This document shows, piece by piece, positions 1 to 9,488 of a DNA stretch of 50,005 bases (position 1 is its first letter; the number at the start of each line of letters is the position of its first letter). The stretch lies in assembly GCA_002102825.1 (NCBI GenBank), contig DABJ01000005.1, positions 12,480-62,484 of the forward strand. Direction: 5' to 3'. The DNA is from Candidatus Gastranaerophilales bacterium HUM_12 (lineage in GTDB: Bacteria > Cyanobacteriota > Vampirovibrionia > Gastranaerophilales > Gastranaerophilaceae). The notes beneath the pieces were generated by a model. It saw only the letters and a program-made list of their open reading frames with translations, was not told where the DNA came from and ran no database searches. A program made the position numbers and the translations under genes.

Positions 1-17
1 TTCATTAGAAGAAAAGA

Positions 18-746
18 TTAATTTATAGATATCGCTGTTTCAGTTTCCGGAACTTGTTGTTTGTATGATTCTGGAAGTTCTGCACAGTTTTCATATCCAG
101 CAAGTTCAGATATTTGCTTGCACCATTCATATATAATTTCGTCTTCTTTTAATTTATAAGAAATAGGTTTTCCTATTTTAATAGTGACATTTCTTCTTGT
201 GAAAGGTTTAACTTTTGGATATCCGTCCCAACCGGCAATGGCTATTGGAATAATATCCGCTTTTACATTTTTAGCAATAACGGCAAATCCTTTTCTAATC
301 CCTTCTAATTTTCCGTAAGGTCGTGTCCCGCCTTGTGGAAATATACCCAATGACCAGCTTGTACTTAGCACGTCTCTAACGGTTTTAAATGTTGCTATTT
401 CCGGTTTTGTTCTATCAACAGCGAAAGCTCCAAGTCTTTTTACCAGCCAACTTAATTTTTCATTGTTTTCAAATAATTCTTTTTTAGCCATAAACGCAAT
501 CGGTTTATGAACCCCCATAACTACCATTGGAGGGTCAAAAATTGAAACATGGTTTGCAGCATAAATATATTTTCCATTTTTAGATTGTTTTTTAGGTAAA
601 TTTTCTCTTCCTTCTATTTTGTAATTGTAGAAAATAGCATAAAATCCATATACTACAATGTATAGAAAGGACATAAAAAAGATTGTCCTAAAAATGTTAT
701 ACTCTTTTGCATATCTTCTATTGAAGTTTCGCACTTCTTTATCCAT
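18..746 (-). CDS. plsC: 1-acyl-sn-glycerol-3-phosphate acyltransferase family protein (PlsC-like), first of two
   Basis: Probable membrane-associated acyltransferase that adds the second acyl chain to lysophosphatidic acid in phospholipid synthesis. A hydrophobic segment lies at about residues 20-40. The catalytic HX4D motif is visible as NHVSIFDPP (about residues 66-74), and the second block appears as FPQGGTRPYG, a variant of the usual FPEGTRS. Length 242 aa is normal for PlsC. The start is supported by AAGGAG nine bases upstream, inside the end of the preceding gene, and the two genes overlap by 8 bases. The neighbour is a paralogue, so one copy may use a different acyl acceptor; that is inference. 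Confidence 0.9.
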   Translation of the reverse strand: MDKEVRNFNRRYAKEYNIFRTIFFMSFLYIVVYGFYAIFYNYKIEGRENLPKKQSKNGKYIYAANHVSIFDPPMVVMGVHKPIAFMAKKELFENNEKLSWLVKRLGAFAVDRTKPEIATFKTVRDVLSTSWSLGIFPQGGTRPYGKLEGIRKGFAVIAKNVKADIIPIAIAGWDGYPKVKPFTRRNVTIKIGKPISYKLKEDEIIYEWCKQISELAGYENCAELPESYKQQVPETETAISIN

Positions 747-1422
747 TCTTCTGTTCTCCTTCAGTAGCCGGTTCTTCTTCTATATATTTGAATCCTGTTA
801 ATTTTTGAATTTCTTCAATCCATTTTTCTTTTACAATATCCGGATTTTTGTCATAAGGAATAGGTTTTCCGATATTTACAATGATTTTACCGGTAAAAGG
901 CCATCTTTTTACTTCATTTGAGCCAATAATTCCTACAGGTAAAATATCGCATTTTGTAAGTTTTGCAAGTCCTGCAAAACCTTTAGTAACTCCCTTTATT
1001 TCTCCAGGAATTCCACGAGTTCCTTGTGGAAACATTCCTAAAACCCAGTTACTGTCTTTTATTGTTTGAACAGTTTTCACTGTTGATGGTCCAAGAGATT
1101 CTCTGTTTACTGCAAAAGCTCCTAACCAATCAATCCACCATCTTAAAAACGGAATATCAAATAACTCTTTCTTTGCCATAAATGAAACACTTCTTGGCAT
1201 AACTGCAACCATCAATGGAGGGTCAAGTGTTGATAAATGATTTGGACAAATTATATATCTGTTGTCTTTTGGTACGTTTTCAAGTCCGTGAACTTCTATT
1301 CTGTAAACTAATTTTAATCTGATCATATAGCCTATCTTACAGACTAAAAATTGGAAAATTCTTCTCCAAATATTAAATTGGGAGGCTTTTTTTGATGAAT
1401 ATTGTTTCTTTTGTTTTGTCAT
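739..1422 (-). CDS. plsC: 1-acyl-sn-glycerol-3-phosphate acyltransferase family protein (PlsC-like), second of two
   Basis: Paralogue of the gene that follows it in the same operon, with the same expected lysophospholipid acyltransferase role at the membrane. HX4D is seen as NHLSTLDPP and the glycerophosphate-binding block as FPQGTRG; SVSFMAKKELF is typical of the family. An ATG at 1437 is possible, but a GGAGAG Shine-Dalgarno lies inside that extension, seven bases before the ATG at 1422, so I chose 1422. A TATAAT -10 box lies about 30 bases upstream. It appears to be the first gene of a two-gene operon with translational coupling. Confidence 0.9.
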   Translation of the reverse strand: MTKQKKQYSSKKASQFNIWRRIFQFLVCKIGYMIRLKLVYRIEVHGLENVPKDNRYIICPNHLSTLDPPLMVAVMPRSVSFMAKKELFDIPFLRWWIDWLGAFAVNRESLGPSTVKTVQTIKDSNWVLGMFPQGTRGIPGEIKGVTKGFAGLAKLTKCDILPVGIIGSNEVKRWPFTGKIIVNIGKPIPYDKNPDIVKEKWIEEIQKLTGFKYIEEEPATEGEQKNG

Positions 1423-1450
1423 TTGTCTGCTCTCCATACTAACAAGTGGT

Positions 1451-1456
1451 ATTATA
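1451..1456 (-). promoter_or_regulatory. -10 box of the plsC pair
   Basis: On the minus strand a perfect TATAAT sits here, about 29 bases before the chosen start of the first plsC gene. No convincing -35 is visible. The predicted transcript start near 1445 leaves a short leader that contains the GGAGAG ribosome site. Confidence 0.5.
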
Positions 1457-1531
1457 CATAAAAATTAATTCAAAATCTACTGATTAATATATTTTTATAG
1501 TATTATCAGAGAAAACAAGGAGAGAGAAGAT

Positions 1532-3811
1532 ATGTTTGAAATGAAAAAATCAGATAATCCGTTGGAAAATGAATTATTTAAAAGTGTATATGAAAAAACA
1601 CCTGAATACGTTAAACACTTAAATTTAATGAATTTTGATAATAAAGGTGAATTTTCTTTTGTTTTGAAAAAAGAAAATCTAAAACCTTATGATGCAAGTA
1701 GTAATCCCCAAGGTTTGAATTTAGAAGAATGGTTCGCAAATTATGCAAAAGAAGCGAAGGTTTCTACAGCAGGAATTAGAGGACCTCAAAATATTTTATA
1801 CCCACAAGATACAAGATTCCCGATTAATTTAGTTGGTATTGTTCTTGCAACACTTGCCAAAGCACTTGTTGCAAGAGAAAAATATCCAAATAAGAGAATT
1901 GTGAAAGTTGCAGGTTGTGAAGTTCGTTATAATTCTCAATTATTTTTAGATGCAATTACAAGAATTCAAGCAGCACAAGGAATTGAAACTCTTGTTCCTG
2001 AGGGTAAAAAAACTATTCCTATTTGGTTGGCTTCATTTTTGGCTTTTAAATTAGATTTATTGGGTGGGGAATATATCACTTCAAGTCATGGTATTTCAGT
2101 TAAAAATGCTACAAAAGATTTGAATTGCCAAGGAAGTCAATACTTGCCGGAAGAATCAATGGAATTTGTTAACAAAATTCAAGAAATTTTTGATGAAGTT
2201 AACGCAAAAGGTTCTTATGAAATTAAAATTGCAGCAACTGATAATCCATTGATAAATGAAAATGTTTTAAAGTCTGTTGATGATGGTGTTGATTTGTATG
2301 TTGAATATTTGAAATCGGGTGTAGCACAAGATTGTAATTTAGATTTAATTAAAAATTTTAAATCTAAAATTATTATTGAAAATGTTGGAGGTTCAGCTTA
2401 TCGAACATTATCTCGAGTTTTGAAGAAGCTGAATATATCTGATAAGTTTGATTGGTTTGATGTAGAAGAGGATTCTTTTTTTCATTCAATTGGGAAATAT
2501 AATGTGACTCCAAAGGGTGAAAAAGCTTTTTATGATTATTCTGTAGATGCAACTGTTATTGCTAAAAGAAAAGATGGAACAAAATTCTTTCCTGTTATAG
2601 ATACAATGCATTATCCTGAAAGACTTAAAAATTATCCTGTAGGTACTGTCATTTTAATTACAGATCCTGACCATGACAGATTAACTATTACGCAAACAGA
2701 ATCTGTTTCAAGAATTGCTAAATTAGAAAAACTTGGTGTTGATTATATTAATTTAAATGATGATGTCGTTTTGACTGTTTTCAGTGCAAATCAAGCTTTT
2801 CTTATGTTAATGGATTTTTGGTCAAAACAATTAAAGACTAAAAATTTATGGAACAATCACCCTAGATTTATGATTAAAACAACTGCATCAGCTCTTTCTT
2901 GGGACGAATGGGCTAAAAATAACGGTGTAAAGGTTGTTAATGTTCCGGTTGGGTTCAAAGAGATTGCAAATATAATGAAGAAAGTCGAACTTAAATTAAA
3001 AAATAACCTAACAGAATCTGTTGTTATTGAAGATGTGTTCGGTAATCCTATTGATTTGGGGATAAATCCACGACTTGTATTTGCAGGTGAAGAATCCGGT
3101 GGAATGATTATGGGTACAGAGGAACTTATCAAGTCTGAACATGGAAGATGCGCTGTTGCAATGAGAGAAAAAAGTGCAACAGAAGCTATAATTGTTGCTT
3201 CTTCTTTAGTTTCTCAAATATCTGAGGTTAATGTGTCTTTATCTCAGTATTTGTCAAATGTGTTTAATTCAAATAATATTATTGGTCGTTTTGATACAAG
3301 GGTTGACATAGCTTATTACAATGAATCAGAACCAGATATTAATAAGTTAAAAGAAGCTAAAGTCACTGGTGAAGCACTAAGAACAAAGAATGATTTATTC
3401 TATTTGTCACTTGCTATTGCAAAAAAAGAAAATATTATAACTTTAGACGACGTTAAAAATGTCTTAAATGACAGATTTAGAGATAAAGGTTTGATTTTTG
3501 ATAACTTGAAATCAATTAAATTCGTTGGAGACGGAACTTATCTTGAATTTGATAACAAATATATTGAAATTCGTCCATCTGGTACAGATGCCAAAACTAA
3601 GGCTTATGGTGGAGGATTGAATAGAGCAGATATTGAAAAATATGCAAGTATTTTAGGTAACTATTCCGGAGATAGAACTTATACTCATCAATCTGTCGTT
3701 CCTGAGGAATTTTATGATTCTGCAAAAGATAAGGCAATGACTTACTATTTAAAATTTGTTGATAAAGATGCGAATAATGAACCGTTTGATATTCCGGATT
3801 ATAATTTCTAA
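1532..3811 (+). CDS. Phosphoglucomutase/phosphomannomutase family protein, long form
   Basis: Alpha-D-phosphohexomutase that interconverts hexose 1- and 6-phosphates, feeding glycogen and cell-envelope sugar synthesis. All four family signatures are visible: TAGIRG near residue 79; the phosphoserine loop as TSSHG (Ser185); the metal-binding DPDHDR at 377-382; the sugar-binding GEESGG at 518-523; and the phosphate-binding RPSGTDAK near residue 685. At 759 aa it is about 200 residues longer than ordinary bacterial phosphoglucomutases, the excess being spread through inserts and the N-terminus. AAGGAGAG precedes the ATG. It is followed by a hairpin terminator and appears monocistronic. Exact sugar specificity cannot be read from the sequence. 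Confidence 0.88.
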   Translation: MFEMKKSDNPLENELFKSVYEKTPEYVKHLNLMNFDNKGEFSFVLKKENLKPYDASSNPQGLNLEEWFANYAKEAKVSTAGIRGPQNILYPQDTRFPINLVGIVLATLAKALVAREKYPNKRIVKVAGCEVRYNSQLFLDAITRIQAAQGIETLVPEGKKTIPIWLASFLAFKLDLLGGEYITSSHGISVKNATKDLNCQGSQYLPEESMEFVNKIQEIFDEVNAKGSYEIKIAATDNPLINENVLKSVDDGVDLYVEYLKSGVAQDCNLDLIKNFKSKIIIENVGGSAYRTLSRVLKKLNISDKFDWFDVEEDSFFHSIGKYNVTPKGEKAFYDYSVDATVIAKRKDGTKFFPVIDTMHYPERLKNYPVGTVILITDPDHDRLTITQTESVSRIAKLEKLGVDYINLNDDVVLTVFSANQAFLMLMDFWSKQLKTKNLWNNHPRFMIKTTASALSWDEWAKNNGVKVVNVPVGFKEIANIMKKVELKLKNNLTESVVIEDVFGNPIDLGINPRLVFAGEESGGMIMGTEELIKSEHGRCAVAMREKSATEAIIVASSLVSQISEVNVSLSQYLSNVFNSNNIIGRFDTRVDIAYYNESEPDINKLKEAKVTGEALRTKNDLFYLSLAIAKKENIITLDDVKNVLNDRFRDKGLIFDNLKSIKFVGDGTYLEFDNKYIEIRPSGTDAKTKAYGGGLNRADIEKYASILGNYSGDRTYTHQSVVPEEFYDSAKDKAMTYYLKFVDKDANNEPFDIPDYNF

Positions 3812-3823
3812 TTAACAAAGATT

Positions 3824-3856
3824 AATGGCAAATATTTATATTTGCCATTGTTTATT
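3824..3856 (+). terminator. Hairpin terminator after the phosphohexomutase gene
   Basis: An 11-bp perfect inverted repeat (3824-3834 with 3839-3849, containing TGGCAAATA) has a 4-base loop and is followed by a short T-rich run. It lies 12 bases after the stop codon and before argS. Confidence 0.7.
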
Positions 3857-3894
3857 ATACAATTGTTTTAAGAGGATAATAAAACGAGGTAAAT

Positions 3895-5634
3895 ATGTTA
3901 AAAGATTATTTTTTGAATAAAGTTGAAAATGCAATAAATGAAGCAGTTAATGCTCAAAAGCTAGGACAAATGAGTGAATATGCAAAAGGTTCTCTTGTTG
4001 TCGAAAAACCGAAGAATCCTGATTTTGGGGATTTGGCAATAAATGTTTCTTCTCTTGCTCGTTCAGCAAGAATTGCTCCTCCAATGATTGCAAATTCTAT
4101 TGTTGAATTTATTGACAAAAAAGACTGTGAATATTCTGTAATTGGTGGATTTATCAATTTTAGAGCCGGAAATTCTCTTTTAATAAATTTAGTTGATGAA
4201 ATTTTTGAAAAAAACAAAGATTTCGGTCGTCCTGAAAATATAAATAAAGAAAAAATTATTCTTGAATATATTTCAGCGAATCCAACCGGACCTTTCCACA
4301 TTGGTCACGGTCGTTGGGCTGCAATGGGAAGTGCATTGGCAAACCTTTTAAAGTTTTATGGTCATGATGTTTATCAAGAATTCTATATAAATGATGCCGG
4401 ATCTCAAATTCAAAAACTTGGACGTTCTTTGGTTATTCGTGTTAAACAAGAATTAGGACAAGATATTGATTTCCCAACAGATGAAGTGGAAAGAAAAAAT
4501 TATTATCCAGGAGATTATCTAATTCCTGTTGCTAAAAATTTTGTTGAAGATTATAAATCAGAACTTGAGTCTTTAAATAATGATGCAGATAAAATTGATT
4601 TAAAAGTTTATTGTGATTTTGCTAAGGATTATGAAGAAAAAGTTCAAAGAGGTTTGTTAGATAATTTTAGAGTCCATTTTGACAACTTCTATTCAGAATT
4701 GACATTACATAAATCAGGTAAAGTTGATGAATGTGTTCAAAAACTTCGTGATAGCGGCAAAATTTATGAAAAAGAAGGTGCAGTTTGGTTCAAATCATCA
4801 GATTATGGTGACGACCAAGACCGTGTTATCAAAAAAGCAGATGGCTCTAATACCTATTTAACAGCAGATATTGCATATCATGTTGATAAGTTAGAACGTG
4901 GATTTGACCGTATGATAAATATTTGGGGTGCGGATCACCATGGTTATGTAGCAAGAGTTAAAGCTTCAATTGAAGCTTTAGGCTATGATTCTAATAAATT
5001 GGAAGTTCTGCTTGGGCAATTGGTTAACCTTGTAATCAATGGTAATGAGGTTCGAATGGGTAAACGTAAAAATATGGTTACTCTGGAAGATTTGATTGAT
5101 GAGGTTGGAGTTGATGCAACCAGATTTTGGATGGCAATGAGAAATATTGATACAACTTTGGATTTTGATATCGAGCTTGCAAAAACTAATTCTGATGAAA
5201 ATCCTGTATTTTATGTCCAATACGCGCATGCCAGAGCTTGTTCAATAATTAGAAATGCAACTAACGATAGAGTTGATACGGAATCAGGCAAAACAATTTC
5301 TCCTGTATTGACAAAAGAAGAATTTGAAAACTTAATTTCTAATTTCGATAAAAATATTATGAATTCAACAATTAAAGATGCTAGAAAATTAATTTTGAAA
5401 TTAGAAGAGTTTAAGTCTTTAATTGTAATGTCAGCACAAACTCGTCAAGTTTATACAATTTGTCGTTATGTTCAAGAGTTGGCTGCCGAATTTCATTCAT
5501 TCTATAATTCAACAAGAGTTATTACTGATGATATTGAGTTGACAAAAGCAAGATTGGCTTTAGTTTGGGCATTCAAAACTGTTTTATCAAATGCGTTGGA
5601 TATCTTGGCTGTATCAGCTCCAGAAAGAATGTAA
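3895..5634 (+). CDS. argS: Arginine-tRNA ligase
   Basis: Class I aminoacyl-tRNA synthetase that charges tRNA-Arg in the cytoplasm. The HIGH signature is visible as PFHIGHGRWA (about residues 133-142), preceded by SANPTGP, which is typical of ArgS. An N-terminal Arg-tRNA-synthetase additional domain precedes it. A KMSKS-like segment appears as RMGKRKNM (about residues 387-394), and the C-terminal DALR anticodon-binding region is recognisable from HARACSI through the end, which closes with the usual APERM. Length 579 aa is typical. A GAGG Shine-Dalgarno precedes the ATG. The gene stands alone between two hairpins. Confidence 0.97.
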   Translation: MLKDYFLNKVENAINEAVNAQKLGQMSEYAKGSLVVEKPKNPDFGDLAINVSSLARSARIAPPMIANSIVEFIDKKDCEYSVIGGFINFRAGNSLLINLVDEIFEKNKDFGRPENINKEKIILEYISANPTGPFHIGHGRWAAMGSALANLLKFYGHDVYQEFYINDAGSQIQKLGRSLVIRVKQELGQDIDFPTDEVERKNYYPGDYLIPVAKNFVEDYKSELESLNNDADKIDLKVYCDFAKDYEEKVQRGLLDNFRVHFDNFYSELTLHKSGKVDECVQKLRDSGKIYEKEGAVWFKSSDYGDDQDRVIKKADGSNTYLTADIAYHVDKLERGFDRMINIWGADHHGYVARVKASIEALGYDSNKLEVLLGQLVNLVINGNEVRMGKRKNMVTLEDLIDEVGVDATRFWMAMRNIDTTLDFDIELAKTNSDENPVFYVQYAHARACSIIRNATNDRVDTESGKTISPVLTKEEFENLISNFDKNIMNSTIKDARKLILKLEEFKSLIVMSAQTRQVYTICRYVQELAAEFHSFYNSTRVITDDIELTKARLALVWAFKTVLSNALDILAVSAPERM

Positions 5635-5671
5635 TGTTTAGAATATAACTTTAAATATGGAACATGTTAAG

Positions 5672-5696
5672 GGTAAGTTATTTATACAACCTTACC
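5672..5696. terminator. Possible weak hairpin between convergent argS and PLD genes
   Basis: GGTAAG at 5672-5677 pairs with CTTACC at 5691-5696 across a 13-base loop, in the gap between two convergent genes. The stem is short and no strong U-run follows in either direction, so this is a weak call. Confidence 0.3.
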
Positions 5697-5721
5697 AATT
5701 AAAAATTCTAACAGAGTAAAT

Positions 5722-7551
5722 TTATTTACAAGAGTCTTCCTGCTTATCAACTTTTCCGTTAAAGTTGTTATCAACACCATCAAAGCAAGAACCAATTGAG
5801 GCTTTACTTTCTGCTTTAGGATTGTATTTAAGGTATCTGTTTGGAATCATTGCCCACAGATAGTTGAAAAATTCTTTGTATCTTTTTGCAAGTCGGGGAT
5901 TATTGATTACGAGCATATTTTCATCATTCTTGTTTTCTCCGCTGTTAGAAAAATTCATTGAACCCATAATGATATATTTATCGTCAATAATCATTGTTTT
6001 GGAGTGTAATTTTCCTGCATAACTCTCTATTTTTACAGGAATTCTATTTTTTCGTAAAATTTGATGTTTTGTGTTTTTAGTGTGAACATTATTTGCGTCC
6101 ATTATCATTCTCACATCAACTCCCCTTTGACGAGCTTTAATAAGTTCATTTGAAATTCTGGAATGAGTTATTAAAAATGTTGGAATATAGATGTAATGTT
6201 TTGAGTTTTGTATAAGTTGAATTATGCGGAAAGATGATTTATCTTGCGGTGAAAAATAAACTTCAATTTCGCTATTCCCGATTTTATAAGTGTTGTTTTC
6301 TTGATTTTTAATTTTATCTTTGTGAAATTTACCGGAGAACATTTGTTCAAATTCTTGGCTATATAATTTCGCAATTTCTTTTGAATTGATTATGATAACG
6401 TCATTTTGGTCATAACCAGAAAGTCCATTTTGAGAAAAATTCATAGATCCGGTGTAAACAATTTTATTATCAAAGATGATAAATTTGTTATGCATTAGCA
6501 TGTTGCTATTTACTGAATTTCCTCCTCTATCGGATTTTGAGATTTCTGCGATTCCTTTTATTATGTCATTCCCAGAGTAAACATTTTGCGCTGGGTTAAA
6601 ATATTCGTCATAGACATATCGAATTTTTACTCCTCTTTCTTTTGCTAGTTTTAGTGCTTTTGTAACTTCCGGAACGTTTTCATATCCAAAAATTGCAATA
6701 TCTATAGATTCTGTTGCATTATTTGTAAGTTTGACAAATTCTTTGCAGACGTTCGTTTGACATTTGTTGTCAGGCTTTAATTTTTTCGTAAAATTAGTGA
6801 AATACAACGAGATATTTCCATCAGAGATAATTGTTGGAGGTGCAGGAATTTTTGGTATTTCATAGTTGAAAAAATATAGTTTCTGCTTTTCATGTTTATG
6901 GCATTTCTTTTTAAGTCTTTTATTTAAATTATGACAGTATCTGCAAGGTTTTGCAGTTTTTGGTAGTTGTTTTTGTGGAATTATTACCGTATCGTGGGCA
7001 AGTTTTGCAAATTTACAATCTAGTGTATGGTATTTATTGGAGTGATGGTTTAAGATAACAAGGTGCAATTTCTTTGCGACGGTTAAATTTTTCTTAAATT
7101 TAATAATATTTCCAATTTTGTTATTTTTAATTCCAAATCCGCTATTTTCAAGTATTATTTTGTAATTTAAACCGTTTATTTTAATTTTGGCAAATTTACA
7201 TTCACTATTTTGTTTTCCTGATAATTTTACAGATACATTCTTATTTTCGATTGTTTTAGTTGCATTGTCTTGTGCTAAATATCCAAGACTTATTATATCT
7301 GACCTTGTTAGATTGAATAACTTTGAATACTTTTGTACAAATTTATCATCTGGAGTTAGAGAAAAAGTTTCAATACCTGCAACACAAACTACTTCATCTC
7401 TATCAATGACTTTGTCTTTGTTTAGGTCAATTCCGAGTTTGTTCGGAGAATAAACCTCTAGAACTTCCTTTGTTTTGTTATTACGAATAATAAAACCGGA
7501 AAATCCGCTAAGTAGTCCTAACAATAAGATTGTCGCAATAATCTTTTTCAT
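5722..7551 (-). CDS. Secreted phospholipase-D-superfamily protein with two HKD motifs and EF-hand-like loops
   Basis: Phosphodiesterase or nuclease of the PLD superfamily, probably exported. An N-terminal hydrophobic segment (residues 3-22) looks like a signal peptide or anchor. Two complete HKD catalytic motifs are visible: HNKFIIFD at 354-361 followed by GSMN, and HSKTMIID at 516-523 followed by GSMN. Residues 175-206 carry H, C, C and CxxC in an Ada-like metal-binding arrangement (C179, C203, C206). A 12-residue EF-hand-type calcium loop is seen at 42-53 and another at 594-605, flanked by cysteines 589 and 608. The start overlaps the deacetylase stop as TAATG, so the two are translationally coupled. 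The substrate (DNA or phospholipid) is unknown. Confidence 0.85.
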   Translation of the reverse strand: MKKIIATILLLGLLSGFSGFIIRNNKTKEVLEVYSPNKLGIDLNKDKVIDRDEVVCVAGIETFSLTPDDKFVQKYSKLFNLTRSDIISLGYLAQDNATKTIENKNVSVKLSGKQNSECKFAKIKINGLNYKIILENSGFGIKNNKIGNIIKFKKNLTVAKKLHLVILNHHSNKYHTLDCKFAKLAHDTVIIPQKQLPKTAKPCRYCHNLNKRLKKKCHKHEKQKLYFFNYEIPKIPAPPTIISDGNISLYFTNFTKKLKPDNKCQTNVCKEFVKLTNNATESIDIAIFGYENVPEVTKALKLAKERGVKIRYVYDEYFNPAQNVYSGNDIIKGIAEISKSDRGGNSVNSNMLMHNKFIIFDNKIVYTGSMNFSQNGLSGYDQNDVIIINSKEIAKLYSQEFEQMFSGKFHKDKIKNQENNTYKIGNSEIEVYFSPQDKSSFRIIQLIQNSKHYIYIPTFLITHSRISNELIKARQRGVDVRMIMDANNVHTKNTKHQILRKNRIPVKIESYAGKLHSKTMIIDDKYIIMGSMNFSNSGENKNDENMLVINNPRLAKRYKEFFNYLWAMIPNRYLKYNPKAESKASIGSCFDGVDNNFNGKVDKQEDSCK

Positions 7552-8393
7552 TAATCTAAATTCTTATAATTTGTTAAATCAAAACCAAGTCTTACAATAG
7601 TATCTTTCAACGTCATATTCTGGGTTATTGAAAATTCTTTGGTGTGAGAATCTTTAATGCAGTTATTATATTTGCAAGGGTGAATAAGAGCTTCTGCAAT
7701 ACATTCTTCATCTAGGGCTTTTAGACCATATTCAATTGCATCAGAATCCATCATTCCGGTGTAGCCTACGCCAATAATGAAATCATTGGTTTTCAACTGA
7801 TATTCATCAATTGTTTTTCGGTTAATTTTTGTGAAATATTGTAATAGCGCAATTTTTATAAGATTTAATGGATAATTTAAATTCAAATGTTTTTCAAGTT
7901 TAGGAATAAAATATAACTCTTCAAATTGAGTTCTGACGTATTTGATATTATATTCTTTTGCCAATTTGCAAACAATTTTAAAAAGTTCAGGTATTGCGTG
8001 CGTATGCACATGAGAATCCAAATGGTCAATTGTTGTATTTGCTTGAACTTTTTCAATTTGCGCTCTAAACTCATTTTCTATTTGTTCGAGTATTTCTTTT
8101 TTATGTTGATTTAGAATTAAGTATCCGTAACCGACATTAAAATATCCGTCATCATCAGTTAATAAAGGACAATCTGTTAAGGATTTCCCTTCCATTATAT
8201 TTAAATGAGCTGCTATTCCTAAATTGGGACAATCCGGCAAAATATCGTGAACGGCACTTTCGAATGCTTCTCCATTAGCACAAAGACTTGCACTTGTTAA
8301 AAAACCGTTATTATATCCTTCTAAAACAGCTTGATTATGTGCCTGAGTTAAACCAAAATCATCGGCATTAAGAATAAATTTTTTATTTATCAT
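7551..8393 (-). CDS. ChbG/HpnK (YdjC) family carbohydrate deacetylase
   Basis: Metal-dependent deacetylase of the YdjC fold, which removes N-acetyl groups from sugars such as chitooligosaccharides or lipid-linked glycans. The metal site is seen in NADDFG near the N-terminus and in DHLDSHVHTH in the middle, where family members place their catalytic Asp and His ligands; the sequence GFLTSASL is also typical. Length 280 aa is normal. The likely ribosome site is AAGGAT upstream of ATG. It is the first gene of an operon with the secreted PLD protein and diverges from a glycosyltransferase at 8456, suggesting a cell-surface glycan or lipid theme (inference). Confidence 0.88.
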   Translation of the reverse strand: MINKKFILNADDFGLTQAHNQAVLEGYNNGFLTSASLCANGEAFESAVHDILPDCPNLGIAAHLNIMEGKSLTDCPLLTDDDGYFNVGYGYLILNQHKKEILEQIENEFRAQIEKVQANTTIDHLDSHVHTHAIPELFKIVCKLAKEYNIKYVRTQFEELYFIPKLEKHLNLNYPLNLIKIALLQYFTKINRKTIDEYQLKTNDFIIGVGYTGMMDSDAIEYGLKALDEECIAEALIHPCKYNNCIKDSHTKEFSITQNMTLKDTIVRLGFDLTNYKNLD

Positions 8394-8455
8394 ACGGATA
8401 TCCTTGCATAATTCTTATGAAATAATATAATTATGATAATAGAAAGAGAGTTGAA

Positions 8456-9409
8456 ATGCAAACACCGAAATTAGCAATTATTATACCATGTTACAATGAA
8501 GAATTATGTGTAGAATCAACCTGTAAAAGACTTTTAGAGGTCTTGAAAGATTTAATTGATAAACAGAAAATAACACCTGATAGCTATTTATATTTGGTTG
8601 ATGATGGGTCAATAGATAATACTTGGAATTTAATTGAAAAATTACATAGTGGAAACTCTCTTATTAAAGGACAAAAGTTTATAAGAAATTATGGAAACCA
8701 AAAAGCTCTTATTGCAGGTTTAGAGGGTGTAAGAAGTCTTGGTTGTGATTGTGTTGTATCTATTGATGCAGACTTGCAACAAGATGAACTTGCGATTGAA
8801 AAGTTTCTTGATGAATATCAAAAAGGTTATGATATCGTTTTAGGAATTAGAAACGACAGAAAAACTGATGGCTTTTTCAAAAAAACAACTGCCGTAATGT
8901 TTTATAAGATTATGAATTTGCTTGGTGCAAAAATTGCAATGAATCACTCTGACTATAGGTTGGTAAGTAAACATGCATTAGATATTTTAGAATTATATCC
9001 GGAAAAAGCTTTATTTTTAAGGGGTGTATTTCATGAATTAGGTTTAAAAACTTCTACAGTACATTTTAATGTAAAACCGAGATTTGCAGGAAGTTCAAAG
9101 TTTAATTTTATGTCTCTTATGGGTTTAGCATTGAATGGAATAACTTCATTCAGTATTGTTCCTTTGAGGATTGTTGCATGTTTAGGTTTTTTAATGGCAT
9201 TATTTGGCTTTTTGGTTGGTTTAGAAACGGTTTTTGAAAAATTATTTTTCCACAATTCTCCAAACGGATTTGCAACAATGATAATTTTGTTGTGCTTTTT
9301 TGGCGGTTTGCAAATCTTTTGTTTGGGAGTAATTGGAGAATATATCGGACAAGTATATCGAGAAGTTAAAGCTCGTCCAAGATATATTACTGAAAAGGAA
9401 TTGAAATAA
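8456..9409 (+). CDS. Family 2 glycosyltransferase with C-terminal membrane helices (DPM1/GtrB/ArnC type)
   Basis: Transfers a sugar from a nucleotide donor to polyprenyl phosphate at the inner membrane. The GT-A domain shows IIPCYNEE at the N-terminus, DDGS near residue 47, and the metal-binding DADLQQ near residue 104. Two hydrophobic helices at about residues 235-260 and 275-300 match the DPM1/GtrB/ArnC layout, as does the closing segment GEYIGQVYREVKARPRY. AGAGAG precedes the ATG. It is divergent from the YdjC-family deacetylase, a combination seen in lipid-linked sugar modification pathways; the sugar cannot be told from the sequence. Confidence 0.92.
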   Translation: MQTPKLAIIIPCYNEELCVESTCKRLLEVLKDLIDKQKITPDSYLYLVDDGSIDNTWNLIEKLHSGNSLIKGQKFIRNYGNQKALIAGLEGVRSLGCDCVVSIDADLQQDELAIEKFLDEYQKGYDIVLGIRNDRKTDGFFKKTTAVMFYKIMNLLGAKIAMNHSDYRLVSKHALDILELYPEKALFLRGVFHELGLKTSTVHFNVKPRFAGSSKFNFMSLMGLALNGITSFSIVPLRIVACLGFLMALFGFLVGLETVFEKLFFHNSPNGFATMIILLCFFGGLQIFCLGVIGEYIGQVYREVKARPRYITEKELK

Positions 9410-9421
9410 ATTTATCACTAA

Positions 9422-9466
9422 AAAAAAATAAAACGTACGATTTCAAAATTCAAAATCGTACGTTTT
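9422..9466. terminator. Bidirectional terminator
   Basis: A 13-bp perfect inverted repeat (9431-9443 with 9453-9465, core ACGTACGAT) lies between convergent genes. On the minus strand it is followed by a long U-run (A8 on plus), making a strong terminator for the PTPS-like gene. On the plus strand the U-run is short. Confidence 0.8.
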
Positions 9467-9488
9467 AAAATATAGATTTTGTATTAAA

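Noticed and set aside
1..17. ATG on the minus strand at position 5, 13 bases after the first plsC stop
   Set aside because: Only two codons fit before the window edge, and no ribosome site is visible, so a next gene cannot be supported.
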